Shown here one piece after another: positions 8,265-17,200 of a stretch of DNA of 36,659 bases. The stretch covers positions 1-36,659 of the forward strand of contig JAIXRN010000004.1 in NCBI GenBank assembly GCA_027485165.1. The letters run 5' to 3'. Source of the DNA: Rubrivivax sp. Its GTDB lineage: Bacteria; Pseudomonadota; Gammaproteobacteria; Burkholderiales; Burkholderiaceae_C. Below the pieces are notes generated by a model. It did no database searches, was not told where the DNA came from, and was given only the letters and a program-made list of their open reading frames with translations. Every line of letters begins with the position of its first letter. Position 1 is the first letter of the stretch. The position numbers and the translations under genes are program-made.

Positions 8265-9338
8265 TCAGAAGGTGTGGCGCATGCCCACCGCCAGGGTGGT
8301 ACCGCTGGACAGACCGGTGAACTTGTCGCTCATGTACAGAACGTAGACGTCCGTGCGCTTGGACAGCAGGTAGTCGTAGGCCACGGTCAGCATCTTGCTG
8401 GTGCGGTCTGCGCCCGCGGGCACGAAGTCGAGTTCGCTGTTGCCATAGCTGGCCAGCAGCTTGCCCGCACCGATGGGTACCGAAGCGCCCAGCTGCCAGG
8501 TCTTCACCTTCACGTCGGCAGTGGCGTCGGTGTTCACCGTGCCGTACTGCGCAAACAGCTTCACGGCCGTGAAGTCGTAGCTGCCGCCCAGCTGCCAGGC
8601 GGTCTGGCTGCTGAAGCCGGCGAAGGCCGAGATCGGCCGGCCCAGCGTGCCCTGTGCTTCCACCTTCTGCCAGGCGGCGGTCAGCGCCAGCGGGCCGGCG
8701 AAGTAAAGGGCGTGCGCGCCCACGTTCGGGCCGCGTGCGGTGCTGGCGCCTTCGCCGGCAGCCACCAGCACGGTGGCCGTGAGCCCGCCGAAGCGCGGGG
8801 TGGTGTAGCCGATGGCGTTGTTCCAGCCCGAATCGCCCACCAGCGGCGTGCCGTAGGGCGCGTTGTAGTACTGGCGAATGGCCGGGGCGTAGCCGAAGGA
8901 ATCGCCCAGCGGGTTGAATAGCAGGGTGCTGACGAACAGCGGCGGGCCCATGCGGCCCAGCCGCACGTTGCCGAAGCCGCCCGACAGGTTGACGTTGGCA
9001 TTGCGCGCCCAGAAGGCGTCCACGCCCGGCACGCGGCTGGCGCCGCCGCTGTCCACCAGCAGGAAGCTTTCCAGCGTGAAGCCCACTTTCAGGCCACCGC
9101 CCAGGTCTTCGCTGCCCTTGAAGCCCAGGTAGCTGGTGCTCATGTTGCCGCTGTCCAGGCGCTTGAGTTTCTTCGTGCCGGCGGTCTGGAACTGGCCGAA
9201 CGAAGCGTCGATCAGGCCGTAGACCTGCACGCTGGACTGGGCCGTGGCGGGGCTGGCCGACAGCGCCAGCAGCAGGGCACCACAGGCGGCCAGGCCGGTG
9301 GAAAAGCAGTTCGCCAAGGGGGCGGTGACACGGGTCAT
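8265..9338 (-). CDS. Gram-negative porin (Burkholderiales type)
   Basis: This 357-residue outer-membrane protein should form a trimeric 16-stranded diffusion pore. A signal peptide ends at ATAQ near residue 34, and the mature protein starts SSVQVYGLIDASFGQF, the standard opening of Burkholderia/Bordetella porins. The SYLGFKGSEDLGGGLKVGFTLES region is equally typical (first strands and turn), and the protein ends in the Phe required for outer-membrane assembly (VGMRHTF). The ATG is preceded by a strong GGAGG site at a 7-base spacing. It sits between the purine importer and guanine deaminase on the same strand, so it may admit purines through the outer membrane (inference). A hairpin separates it from the transporter operon. 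Confidence 0.92.
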   Translation of the reverse strand: MTRVTAPLANCFSTGLAACGALLLALSASPATAQSSVQVYGLIDASFGQFQTAGTKKLKRLDSGNMSTSYLGFKGSEDLGGGLKVGFTLESFLLVDSGGASRVPGVDAFWARNANVNLSGGFGNVRLGRMGPPLFVSTLLFNPLGDSFGYAPAIRQYYNAPYGTPLVGDSGWNNAIGYTTPRFGGLTATVLVAAGEGASTARGPNVGAHALYFAGPLALTAAWQKVEAQGTLGRPISAFAGFSSQTAWQLGGSYDFTAVKLFAQYGTVNTDATADVKVKTWQLGASVPIGAGKLLASYGNSELDFVPAGADRTSKMLTVAYDYLLSKRTDVYVLYMSDKFTGLSSGTTLAVGMRHTF

Positions 9339-9454
9339 TCAGGAACCTCCGGGGTTGTTGTGGGGAGTTGTCACACCTGCGTAGCAATTCCCCTGCCCAG
9401 TGCCCTGCGGCCCCGGTTTCGGCCCGGCCTGTGCCAGCGCCCCGCGCCGCGGCT

Positions 9455-10777
9455 TCAGCCGCTGTGCAGGCGCCCGGCCACCCAGGTGGCGACGCGGTTG
9501 CGTTCGTCGGCCAGGGTCATCCAGGCGAATACGCGCGCGTGCAGGTCTTGCGCCGCTGCGCCTGGCACGGCGCCGCGTGCGATGGCGTCGCGCTGCACCG
9601 CCACGGGGCCGCAGGCCCAGTCCCACAGCACCAGGTCGGCCACCGCGCCGGTGCCCAGATGCCCAATCTCGTGCGCCAGGCCCAGCGACTCGGCCGCGCC
9701 CAGCGTGGCGCTGTGCAGGGCTGTCCAGGCCGAAAGTCGGGCCCCGCGCAGGGCCTGCACCTTGTAGGCCTCGGCCATGGTGCGCAGCAGGCTCAGGCTC
9801 GTGCCGCCGCCCACGTCGCTGGCCAGGCTGACGCGGTGCGGGGTGTCGATGGCGGCCTGCCAGTCGAACAGGCCGCTGCCCAGGAACAGGTTGCTGCTGG
9901 GGCTGTGGGCGATCTGCGCGCCGGTGTCGCGCAGCAGGGCGCGGTCGGCAGCGTCCAGCCAGATGCCATGCGCCAGTACCGCGCGTTCGTGCAGCAGGCC
10001 GTGCGCGTGGTAGACGTCCAGGTAGCTGCGTGCTTCAGGAAAAAGCTGGCCGATCCAGCGCACTTCGTCGGTGTTCTCGGCCACGTGGGTCTGCATGTAG
10101 ACGCCATCCGGGCCTGCATGGCGGCGGCACAGCGCGCCGGCCATCGCCAGCTGTTCGCGGCTGCTGGTGGCGGCAAAGCGCACCGTCACGGCATAGCGGT
10201 TGCGGCCGCGGCCGTGGTGGCGCTGGATCAGGTCTTCGCAGTCGGCCTGGGCGCCCGTCACGTCGTCCAGCAGGCCGGGCGGGGCGTGGCGGTCCATCAG
10301 CACCTTGCCGGTGACGATGGCCATGCCGCGTGCCGCGGCGGCTTCGAACAGGGCTTCGGCCGACACCTTGTGCACGGTCGGGAACACCACCGCCGTGGTG
10401 GTGCCGTGGGCCAGCAAGGCGTCCAGGAAGCGGGCTGCGCCTTCGTGGGCCACATCGGCGCTGGCATAGCGCAGTTCGGCCGGGAAGGTGTAGGTGTTCA
10501 GCCAGTCCAGCAGGCCGGTGCCGTAGCTGGCGATCACGTCCAGCTGCGGGCAGTGCACATGGGTGTCGATGAAGCCTGGCAGCAGCAGCCGGCCGCGGTG
10601 GTCGTGCAGCTGCCAGTCCGTACCCGGGGGCTGGTGGCCGGGCTGAGCGCCGACGATGCGCCCGCCGTCCACCAGCAGCCAGTGGTCGGGGCGAAAGCGC
10701 AAGCCGTCGGTGGCCGTGCTGCCCCAGGCGGGGGCATGGGTGAAGTCCAGCAGGTCGGCGCGCAAGGCGAATTTCAT
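9455..10777 (-). CDS. guaD: guanine deaminase
   Basis: This 440-residue amidohydrolase converts guanine to xanthine and ammonia in the cytoplasm. The zinc ligands of the family are visible: H73-V-H75 in the PGFIDTHVHCPQ motif, the histidines in QTHVAEN and LAHG, and the Asp in SLASDVGGGTS. The PGFIDTHVHCPQ opening with DWLNTYTFPAE distinguishes guanine deaminase from other amidohydrolases, and the length is normal. It is divergent from xdhABC, whose product oxidises the xanthine formed here, with 152 bases between the starts. That gap contains an inverted repeat that may be a shared operator. The ATG at 10777 was chosen from the usual MKFALRA start. Confidence 0.93.
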   Translation of the reverse strand: MKFALRADLLDFTHAPAWGSTATDGLRFRPDHWLLVDGGRIVGAQPGHQPPGTDWQLHDHRGRLLLPGFIDTHVHCPQLDVIASYGTGLLDWLNTYTFPAELRYASADVAHEGAARFLDALLAHGTTTAVVFPTVHKVSAEALFEAAAARGMAIVTGKVLMDRHAPPGLLDDVTGAQADCEDLIQRHHGRGRNRYAVTVRFAATSSREQLAMAGALCRRHAGPDGVYMQTHVAENTDEVRWIGQLFPEARSYLDVYHAHGLLHERAVLAHGIWLDAADRALLRDTGAQIAHSPSSNLFLGSGLFDWQAAIDTPHRVSLASDVGGGTSLSLLRTMAEAYKVQALRGARLSAWTALHSATLGAAESLGLAHEIGHLGTGAVADLVLWDWACGPVAVQRDAIARGAVPGAAAQDLHARVFAWMTLADERNRVATWVAGRLHSG

Positions 10778-10820
10778 GGTGTCTCGGGCCTGGCTTTCCC
10801 GGGCCTAACAATTGCAAGCT

Positions 10821-10843
10821 GCGCCACTTTGTTAAGGTGGCGC
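10821..10843. promoter_or_regulatory. inverted repeat between guaD and xdhA, candidate operator
   Basis: GCGCCAC and GTGGCGC are separated by nine AT-rich bases (TTTGTTAAG), in which the inner TT and AA also pair symmetrically. It is the only strong dyad in the divergent guaD/xdhA gap, so it could bind a purine-responsive regulator acting on both transcripts. No regulator gene adjoins the locus. Which protein binds it cannot be told from the sequence. Confidence 0.4.
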
Positions 10844-10929
10844 TGAAGCATCGCACGGCGCATGCCACCCGGGCGCCCGGCGCCGCCGCCAGATGCTGTG
10901 CGCAGGCCTTGCACCCACTCCCACTTGCC

Positions 10930-12444
10930 ATGACCGAACGCCCCATCCGCTTCTTTCACCGTGGCGCCATCACCGAAGTACGCGGCGTGGCTGCCACCCG
11001 CAGCGTGCTGGACTGGCTGCGCGAAGACCAGCACTGCACTGGCACCAAGGAAGGCTGCGCCGAAGGCGACTGCGGTGCCTGCACCGTGGTGCTGGGCGAG
11101 CTGGATACCCAGGGCCAGCTGCAGCTGCGGCCGGTGAACGCCTGCATCCAGTTCGTGCCCACGCTGGACGGGCGCGCGCTGTTCACGGTCGAAGACATCG
11201 CCGCCCTGGCCGCGGCAACGGCGGCCACCCCTGCGGTTTCCGCACCGGCCCCGCTGCACCCGGTGCAGCAATGCCTGGTGGACTGCCACGGCTCGCAATG
11301 CGGCTTCTGCACGCCGGGTTTCGTGATGTCGCTGTGGGCCAGCTACGAACGCCACCAGACCGCCGGCACGCTGCCCACGCGCCAGCAGCTGGCCGACGAC
11401 CTGGCCGGCAACCTGTGCCGCTGTACCGGCTACCGGCCCATCTTGGACGCGGGCGAACAGATGTTCACCCGCCCACCCGCCCGGCTGCCGCGCCAGGCCG
11501 TGGCCGACGTGCTGTTCACGCTGGCGCAAGACGCGCCGCTGCAGACCGCCGAAGGCTTCCACGCCCCGCGCACGCGCGCTGACTTTGCCCAGCTGCGCCA
11601 GGCTCGGCCGCAGGCCCAGGTGCTGGCCGGCAGCACCGACATCGGCCTGTGGGTGACCAAGCAGTTCCGCGTGCTGCCCGAGCTCATCTACATCGGCCGT
11701 GTGGCCGAATTGCAGCGCGTGGACGTCTACGCCGACAGCCTGTGGATCGGTGCCGCCGCGCCGCTGGACGCGGCCTGGCAGGCCCTGGCGCAGGACTGGC
11801 CATCGCTGCGCGAAGTCTGGCTGCGCTTCGCTTCCCCGCCTATCCGCAGCAGCGGCACGATGGGCGGCAATGTGGCCAACGGTTCGCCCATCGGCGACGC
11901 TGCCCCCGTGCTGATGGCGCTGGGCGCCGAAGTCGAACTGCAGCAGGGCGAACAGCTGCGCCGCCTGCCGCTGCAGGACTTCTATCTGGACTACATGCAG
12001 AACGCGCTGCAGCCGGGTGAATTCCTCAGCGGCATCAGCGTGCCGCGTCCGCAGACGGCGGCGGGCGCAGCGCCGTTGCTGCGCGTCTACAAGATCAGCA
12101 AGCGTTTCGATTGCGACATCTCGGCCGTCTGCGCCGGCCTGTGGCTGCAGCTGGAAGACGGCGTGGTGCGGGGCGCGCGCCTGGCCTTTGGCGGCATGGC
12201 TGGCACCGTGCGCCGCGCGGGGCAGGCCGAAAACGCCCTGCTGGGCCAGCCCTGGAACGAGGCCGCGCTGCAGGCCGCGCAGGCCGCGCTGGCACGGGAC
12301 TTCACCCCGCTGACCGACATGCGCGCCAGCGCCGGCTACCGGCTGCAGGTGGCGCAGAACCTGTTGCGCCGCTTCTGGCTGGAAACGCGGCCTGAAAACC
12401 CGCTGCCCGCGGCGGCCCTGAGCGTCTGGGAGGCCGCGCGATGA
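10930..12444 (+). CDS. xdhA: xanthine dehydrogenase small subunit (iron-sulfur/FAD)
   Basis: This 504-residue subunit passes electrons from the molybdenum centre to NAD. Residues near 40-60 contain the plant-type [2Fe-2S] cysteines in CTGTKEGCAEGDCGACTVV. A second cluster domain follows with CGFC and CRC in QCGFCTPGF and NLCRCTGYRPI. The FAD domain begins near residue 230 with LAGSTDIGLWVTK and contains SSGTMGGNVANGSPIGD. The CO-dehydrogenase flavoprotein C-terminal domain completes it. The ATG at 10930 (MTERPIRFF) matches the family start; the longer frame from 10837 would begin in the intergenic dyad. Its last four bases overlap xdhB (ATGA). Confidence 0.95.
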   Translation: MTERPIRFFHRGAITEVRGVAATRSVLDWLREDQHCTGTKEGCAEGDCGACTVVLGELDTQGQLQLRPVNACIQFVPTLDGRALFTVEDIAALAAATAATPAVSAPAPLHPVQQCLVDCHGSQCGFCTPGFVMSLWASYERHQTAGTLPTRQQLADDLAGNLCRCTGYRPILDAGEQMFTRPPARLPRQAVADVLFTLAQDAPLQTAEGFHAPRTRADFAQLRQARPQAQVLAGSTDIGLWVTKQFRVLPELIYIGRVAELQRVDVYADSLWIGAAAPLDAAWQALAQDWPSLREVWLRFASPPIRSSGTMGGNVANGSPIGDAAPVLMALGAEVELQQGEQLRRLPLQDFYLDYMQNALQPGEFLSGISVPRPQTAAGAAPLLRVYKISKRFDCDISAVCAGLWLQLEDGVVRGARLAFGGMAGTVRRAGQAENALLGQPWNEAALQAAQAALARDFTPLTDMRASAGYRLQVAQNLLRRFWLETRPENPLPAAALSVWEAAR

Positions 12445-14843
12445 ACCAGATGGCCGAACCCCTGCTGCCGCCCGAAAGCGGCACCGCGCCATTCCAGCAG
12501 GTGGGCATCAGCCGCCCGCATGAATCGGCCCACCTGCACGTGGCTGGCGCGGCGCCCTACACCGACGACGTGCCCGAAGTCGCCGGCACCCTGCACGCCG
12601 CACTGGGCCTGTCGCCGCTGGCGCATGGCGTGATCGAAGCCATCGACCTGGAACGCATCCGCGCCCAGCCCGGCGTGGTGGACGTCTTCAGCGCCCGCCA
12701 CCTGCCCGGCGCCAACGACTGCGGCAGCCTGGTGCACGACGACCCCATCCTGGCCGGCGAGCCCGGCGACACCCTGCGCTACCGCGGCCAGCCGGTGTTC
12801 GTGGTGGTGGCGCGCACGCGTGAAGCTGCGCGGCGTGCGGCGGCGCTGGCGGGCCAGGCCATCCAGGCGCGGCAGCTGCCGGCCACCATCAGCCACCATG
12901 ATGCGCATGCCGCCGGCCAGTACGTGGTGCCGCCCATGCACCTGCTGCGCGGCGACGCCAAGCTGGCCATCGCCCAGGCCCCGCACCGGCTGAAGCTGCA
13001 GGTCGAACTGGGCGGGCAGGAACAGTTCTACCTGGAAGGCCAGATCAGCTACGCCCTGCCGCAGGAAGACGGCGGCATGAAGATCTGGTGCAGCACCCAG
13101 CACCCGAGCGAGATGCAGCACCTGGTGGCGCATGCGCTGGGTCGGCCCGCGCACGCGGTGCAGGTGCTGTGCCGGCGCATGGGCGGCGGCTTCGGCGGCA
13201 AAGAAACGCAGAGCGCGATGTTCGCCTGCGTGGCGGCCGTGGCGGCGGTGCGCACAGGCCGGCCGGTGAAGCTGCGGCTGGACCGCGACGACGACTTCAT
13301 GGTCACCGGCCGGCGCCACTGCTTCAGCCACACGCTGGAAGTCGGCTTCGAAGACAACGGCCGCATCATGGGTGCGGAAGTGAACATGGTTTCGCGCGCC
13401 GGCCACTCGGCCGACTTGTCCGGCCCGGTGATGACGCGCGCGCTGTGCCACTTCGACAACGCCTACTGGCTGCCCCACGTGGCCGCGCACGGCTATTCGG
13501 CCAAGACCAACACGCAGAGCAACACCGCCTTCCGTGGCTTTGGCGGACCTCAGGGTGCCTTCGCCATCGAATACGCCATCGACAGCATTGCCCGTCACCT
13601 GCGGCTGGACCCGCTGGACGTGCGCCGCACCAACTTCTACGGCCGCGAGCTGCGCAACGTCACGCCCTATGGCCAGAAGCTGAACGACAACATCATCCAC
13701 GCGCTGGTGTCGGACCTTGAAAAGCAATCCGACTACGCGGCCCGCCGCGCCGCCATGGCCGAATTCAACGCCGGCAGCCCGGTGCTGAAGAAGGGCCTGG
13801 CGCTGACGCCGGTGAAGTTCGGCATCAGCTTCAACGTCGTGCACCTGAACCAGGCCGGCGCGCTGGTGCACACCTACACCGACGGCAGCGTGCTGGTGAA
13901 CCACGGCGGCACCGAAATGGGCCAGGGCCTGAACACCAAGGTGGCCCAGGTGGTGGCACATGAACTGGGCCTGCCCTTTGCTGCCGTGCGCTGCACCGCC
14001 ACCGACACCGACAAGGTGGCCAACACCAGCGCCACGGCTGCCAGCACGGGCAGCGACCTGAACGGCAAGGCCGCGCAAGACGCCGCACGCCAGCTGCGCG
14101 AACGCCTGGCCAGCTTTGCCGCCGGCAAGCACGGCGGCGCGGCGGGCGACGTGGTGTTCGCCCATGGCCGCGTGCAGGTGGCCGGGCGCGACTTCAGCTT
14201 TGCCGAGATCGTGCAGCAGGCTTACCTGGCGCGCGTGCAGCTGTGGAGCGACGGCTTCTACGCCACCCCGGGCCTGAGCTGGGACAAGGCCACGCTGCAG
14301 GGCAAGCCTTTCTACTACTTCGCCTACGGTGCGGCGTGCAGCGAAGTGCTGGTGGACACGCTGACCGGCGAATTCCGCCTGCTACGCGCCGACCTGCTGC
14401 ACGACGCCGGCACGTCGCTGAACCCCGCGCTGGACATCGGCCAGGTCGAAGGCGCCTTCATCCAGGGCATGGGCTGGCTCACCAGTGAAGAACTGGTCTG
14501 GCACCCGGCCGACGGCAGCCCGCGCGCCGGCCTCTTGATGACGCACGCGCCCAGCACCTACAAGGTGCCTACCGCCAACGACGCGCCGCCGGTCTTCAAC
14601 ACCCGCCTGTTCGACCGCGCCAACCTGCAGGACAGCATCCATCGCAGCAAGGCCGTGGGCGAACCGCCGTTGCTGCTGCCCTTCAGCGTGTTCTTCGCCA
14701 TCCGCGACGCGGTGTCGGCCGTCGGCGGCCACCGCGTGGACCCGCCGCTGCAGGCCCCGGCCACGCCCGAGGCGGTGCTGCGCGCCGTCACGGCCGTGCA
14801 GGTAGCAGCGGCAGCGGCGACAGCCGCGCCGGCGTCGCCTTGA
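12441..14843 (+). CDS. xdhB: xanthine dehydrogenase large subunit (molybdopterin-binding)
   Basis: This 800-residue subunit hydroxylates hypoxanthine and xanthine to urate at a sulfurated molybdenum cofactor. Visible cofactor and substrate motifs are GGGFGGKE near residue 250, FRGFGGPQGAF near 355, GGTEMGQGLNTK near 490 and the catalytic Glu in KAVGEPPLLL near 735. The length matches the bacterial two-subunit enzyme (Rhodobacter capsulatus XdhB type). The gene overlaps xdhA by ATGA and xdhC by four bases, so the three are translationally coupled. The C-terminal 20 residues form an Ala-rich tail without recognisable function. Confidence 0.95.
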   Translation: MNQMAEPLLPPESGTAPFQQVGISRPHESAHLHVAGAAPYTDDVPEVAGTLHAALGLSPLAHGVIEAIDLERIRAQPGVVDVFSARHLPGANDCGSLVHDDPILAGEPGDTLRYRGQPVFVVVARTREAARRAAALAGQAIQARQLPATISHHDAHAAGQYVVPPMHLLRGDAKLAIAQAPHRLKLQVELGGQEQFYLEGQISYALPQEDGGMKIWCSTQHPSEMQHLVAHALGRPAHAVQVLCRRMGGGFGGKETQSAMFACVAAVAAVRTGRPVKLRLDRDDDFMVTGRRHCFSHTLEVGFEDNGRIMGAEVNMVSRAGHSADLSGPVMTRALCHFDNAYWLPHVAAHGYSAKTNTQSNTAFRGFGGPQGAFAIEYAIDSIARHLRLDPLDVRRTNFYGRELRNVTPYGQKLNDNIIHALVSDLEKQSDYAARRAAMAEFNAGSPVLKKGLALTPVKFGISFNVVHLNQAGALVHTYTDGSVLVNHGGTEMGQGLNTKVAQVVAHELGLPFAAVRCTATDTDKVANTSATAASTGSDLNGKAAQDAARQLRERLASFAAGKHGGAAGDVVFAHGRVQVAGRDFSFAEIVQQAYLARVQLWSDGFYATPGLSWDKATLQGKPFYYFAYGAACSEVLVDTLTGEFRLLRADLLHDAGTSLNPALDIGQVEGAFIQGMGWLTSEELVWHPADGSPRAGLLMTHAPSTYKVPTANDAPPVFNTRLFDRANLQDSIHRSKAVGEPPLLLPFSVFFAIRDAVSAVGGHRVDPPLQAPATPEAVLRAVTAVQVAAAAATAAPASP

Positions 14844-15661
14844 GCTTTCACAGCCTGCAGGCGCAGGCCGCTGCCTGGGCGGCCGCTGGCCGCCCGGCGG
14901 TGGTGGTCGAAGTGCTGGCTACCCGCGGGTCGGTGCCGCGCGAGGCGGGTACGCGCATGGTGGTGGCGCCGGACGCGGTGCTGGGCACGATCGGCGGCGG
15001 CCACCTGGAACTGCAGGCCATTACCGACGCACGCGCCTTGCTGCAGCAAGGCGGCCGCAGCTTCGAACGTCAGGTGGCCCTGGGCCCCAGCCTGGGCCAG
15101 TGCTGCGGGGGCGCCGTCACGCTGCAGCACCGCCGGCTGCAAGACGCGCCGCCGGCCTTCTGGGCGCCGCCCCCACCGCTGTTTCACCTGCAGCTTTACG
15201 GCGCCGGGCATGTGGGCCGCGCTATCGCCAGCCTGCTGGCGGGCCTGCCGTGCCGCGTGCAGTGGGTGGACGAACGCGAGGCCGAATTCCCGCCCGAAGC
15301 CCCGCCCGCGCACATCGAACGCGTGTGCGTGGAACCCGTAGAAGCCGAAGTCGCCAGCGCCCCGCCCGGCGCCTGCTACCTGGTGCTGACGCACAGCCAC
15401 GCGCTGGACCTGGCCATCACCCAGGCCGTGCTGGCGCGCGGGGACTTCGCGTACTTCGGGCTCATCGGCAGCCAGACCAAGCGCGCACGCTTCGAAGCGC
15501 GGCTGCGCGAACGCGGCTTCGGCGCCGCGGCACTGGCGCGCATGGTCTGCCCCATCGGCCTGCCGGGCATTGCGGGCAAGGAACCCGAGCTGATCGCCAT
15601 CAGCGCGGTGGCGCAGCTGCTGCAGGCCTGCAGGCCGGGCATGCCCACACTGCCCGCATGA
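14840..15661 (+). CDS. xdhC: xanthine dehydrogenase accessory protein (Moco chaperone)
   Basis: This 273-residue protein belongs to the XdhC/CoxI family, which binds molybdenum cofactor, allows its sulfuration and delivers it to XdhB. The N-terminal XdhC domain shows [14 protein letters not shown] and GTIGGGHLE, and the conserved CCGG is near residue 92. The C-terminal Rossmann-like domain has [11 protein letters not shown], then [13 protein letters not shown] and CPIGLPGI. The start is taken as TTG at 14840, overlapping the xdhB stop; this gives the expected [10 protein letters not shown] beginning and coupling to xdhB. No purine gene follows, and a new promoter begins three bases downstream. 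Confidence 0.92.
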   Translation: MSFHSLQAQAAAWAAAGRPAVVVEVLATRGSVPREAGTRMVVAPDAVLGTIGGGHLELQAITDARALLQQGGRSFERQVALGPSLGQCCGGAVTLQHRRLQDAPPAFWAPPPPLFHLQLYGAGHVGRAIASLLAGLPCRVQWVDEREAEFPPEAPPAHIERVCVEPVEAEVASAPPGACYLVLTHSHALDLAITQAVLARGDFAYFGLIGSQTKRARFEARLRERGFGAAALARMVCPIGLPGIAGKEPELIAISAVAQLLQACRPGMPTLPA

Positions 15662-15663
15662 CA

Positions 15664-15690
15664 TTAAGTTGGGCGCCGCGCTGCCGATGT
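15664..15690 (+). promoter_or_regulatory. putative sigma-28 (FliA) promoter of the chemoreceptor gene
   Basis: TTAAGTTG, then 11 bases, then GCCGATGT, against the FliA consensus TAAAGTTT-N11-GCCGATAA: twelve of sixteen positions match at exact spacing. It begins three bases after the xdhC stop and about 40 bases before the chosen start at 15732. Chemoreceptors are classic FliA targets. The site also argues against the upstream in-frame start at 15669, which lies inside it. Confidence 0.65.
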
Positions 15691-15731
15691 ACTGGCCGTG
15701 TGATTGCGCTGGGATGCGCTTGGGGTGGCTC

Positions 15732-17159
15732 ATGCATCGTTCTCTGTCGAACCGGATCGGCATCATTGGCGACCGGATCCTCTTTGCCGCCTTGTGCGTT
15801 TACGCGCTGGCGGCCTGTGCGATCGGCTGGCAGTACGGGCAGGGCCTGACGGGCCTGCTGGGCGCCGGTCTGGCCCTGGCGGTGGGGGGCGCTGCCTTGT
15901 TGGCCCATGGCACCCTGGTCAGCCGCATGGTGCTGGCCCTGGCCCTGTCTGCCCTGGTGGCCTTGCACATCCACATGGGCCGCGGCACGCTGGAATTCCA
16001 CTTTGGCGTCTTCGTCACCCTGGCTTTGCTGCTGGTCTATCGTGATTGGCGCCCTATCGTTGCCGTTGCCGGCTTCTTCGCTGTGCACCACGTGCTGTTC
16101 GACCGCTTGCAGGCCGCAGGCTTTGCGATCTATTGCACGCCCGAGGCCGACTTCATGAAGATCCTCATGCATGCCGGCTACGTGGTGGTGCAGGCGGGGC
16201 TGGAAGTCTTCATGGCCGTCAGCCTGACGGCGGTGGTGCGCCAGAGCGACGAGCTGCAGGCCCTGCTGGCGGCCATCAGTGCCAACGGGCAGATCGCGCT
16301 GGACGTGCGTTACGTGCCCGTGCAGACCCGCGGTGGCAAGGCCCTGAAGGACGTGCTGGAGAAGATGCACGACACCGTGGCCCAGGTGCGCGGCAGCAGC
16401 GAAATGATCCAGATGTCCGGCGGCGAGATCGCCCAGGGCAACCAAGATCTGTCTGGCCGCACCGAACAGTCGGCCGCCAGCCTGCAGCAGACGGCCCGTT
16501 CGGTCGAACAGCTGGCCCAGACGTCCCGCGAGTCGGCGGCTTCGGCCCAGAGCGCAGGCCAGCTGGCTGAAAACGCGGCCCAGGTGGCGCGCCGCGGGGG
16601 TGAAGTGGTGGCCAGTGTGGTGACCACGATGGGCGAGATCAACAGCACATCACAGCGCATGTCGGACATCCTGGGCGTGATCGACGGCATTGCGTTCCAG
16701 ACCAACATCCTGGCGCTGAACGCCGCGGTGGAAGCGGCACGCGCTGGCAGCCAGGGCCGCGGTTTTGCGGTGGTGGCCACCGAAGTGCGCAGCCTGGCCC
16801 AGCGCAGCGCCAGCGCCGCGCGCGAGATCAAGGGCCTGATCGAGGCCAGCGGCGAAAAGGTTCGCTCCGGCACCGAACTGGTGAACCAGGCCGGCGCCAC
16901 GATGAAGGACATCCTGTCGTCAGTGGAGCAGTTCAACCAGGCGATGGCGGGCATCCGCCACGCTGCCGACGTGCAGAGCCAGGGCATGAGCGAGATCAAC
17001 CTCGCCGTGGCCCATCTGGACAACGTGACGCAGCAGAACGCGGCCTTGGTCGAACAGTCGGCGGCGGCAGCAGAAACGCTGCGCAACGAATCGGCCAACC
17101 TGACGCAGAAGGTGTCGGTGTTCAAGCTGGCCCTGGGCGCACAGCCCGCGCTGGCCTGA
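15732..17159 (+). CDS. methyl-accepting chemotaxis protein with multi-helix membrane sensor
   Basis: This 475-residue chemoreceptor signals to CheA/CheW. Residues 14-165 form five or six hydrophobic helices with almost no periplasmic loop, rather than the usual two helices around a periplasmic sensor. Histidines are concentrated there: H79 and H81 in LHIHMGRG, H90 in EFHF, H119-H120 in FAVHH, and H147. No clear HAMP domain is seen. The coiled-coil signalling domain covers about 210-465, with the highly conserved hairpin tip [20 protein letters not shown] and [18 protein letters not shown]. There is no CheR-docking pentapeptide at the C-terminus. The start at 15732 has a G-rich site (GGGGTGG) and sits just below a sigma-28-type promoter; 15714 is an alternative. 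The ligand is unknown. Confidence 0.9.
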   Translation: MHRSLSNRIGIIGDRILFAALCVYALAACAIGWQYGQGLTGLLGAGLALAVGGAALLAHGTLVSRMVLALALSALVALHIHMGRGTLEFHFGVFVTLALLLVYRDWRPIVAVAGFFAVHHVLFDRLQAAGFAIYCTPEADFMKILMHAGYVVVQAGLEVFMAVSLTAVVRQSDELQALLAAISANGQIALDVRYVPVQTRGGKALKDVLEKMHDTVAQVRGSSEMIQMSGGEIAQGNQDLSGRTEQSAASLQQTARSVEQLAQTSRESAASAQSAGQLAENAAQVARRGGEVVASVVTTMGEINSTSQRMSDILGVIDGIAFQTNILALNAAVEAARAGSQGRGFAVVATEVRSLAQRSASAAREIKGLIEASGEKVRSGTELVNQAGATMKDILSSVEQFNQAMAGIRHAADVQSQGMSEINLAVAHLDNVTQQNAALVEQSAAAAETLRNESANLTQKVSVFKLALGAQPALA

Positions 17160-17163
17160 AGCC

Positions 17164-17189
17164 GCCAGGGCTGTTTGACTGGCCCTGGC
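17164..17189. terminator. bidirectional terminator hairpin at convergent junction
   Basis: GCCAGGGC and GCCCTGGC form an 8-bp stem around a 10-base loop, in the 41 bases between the convergent chemoreceptor (ends 17159) and SUMF1-like (ends 17201) genes. There is no T tract on either side. Confidence 0.55.
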
Positions 17190-17200
17190 CGCCGCGCCTG

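Noticed and set aside
10778..10929. Sigma-70 promoters for guaD and xdhA
   Set aside because: TTAACA and TTGCAA-like hexamers exist but their spacing and -10 partners are too poor to support.
10774..14165. Minus-strand frames of 572 and 609 codons
   Set aside because: They are complementary to xdhA and xdhB, with no recognisable domains.
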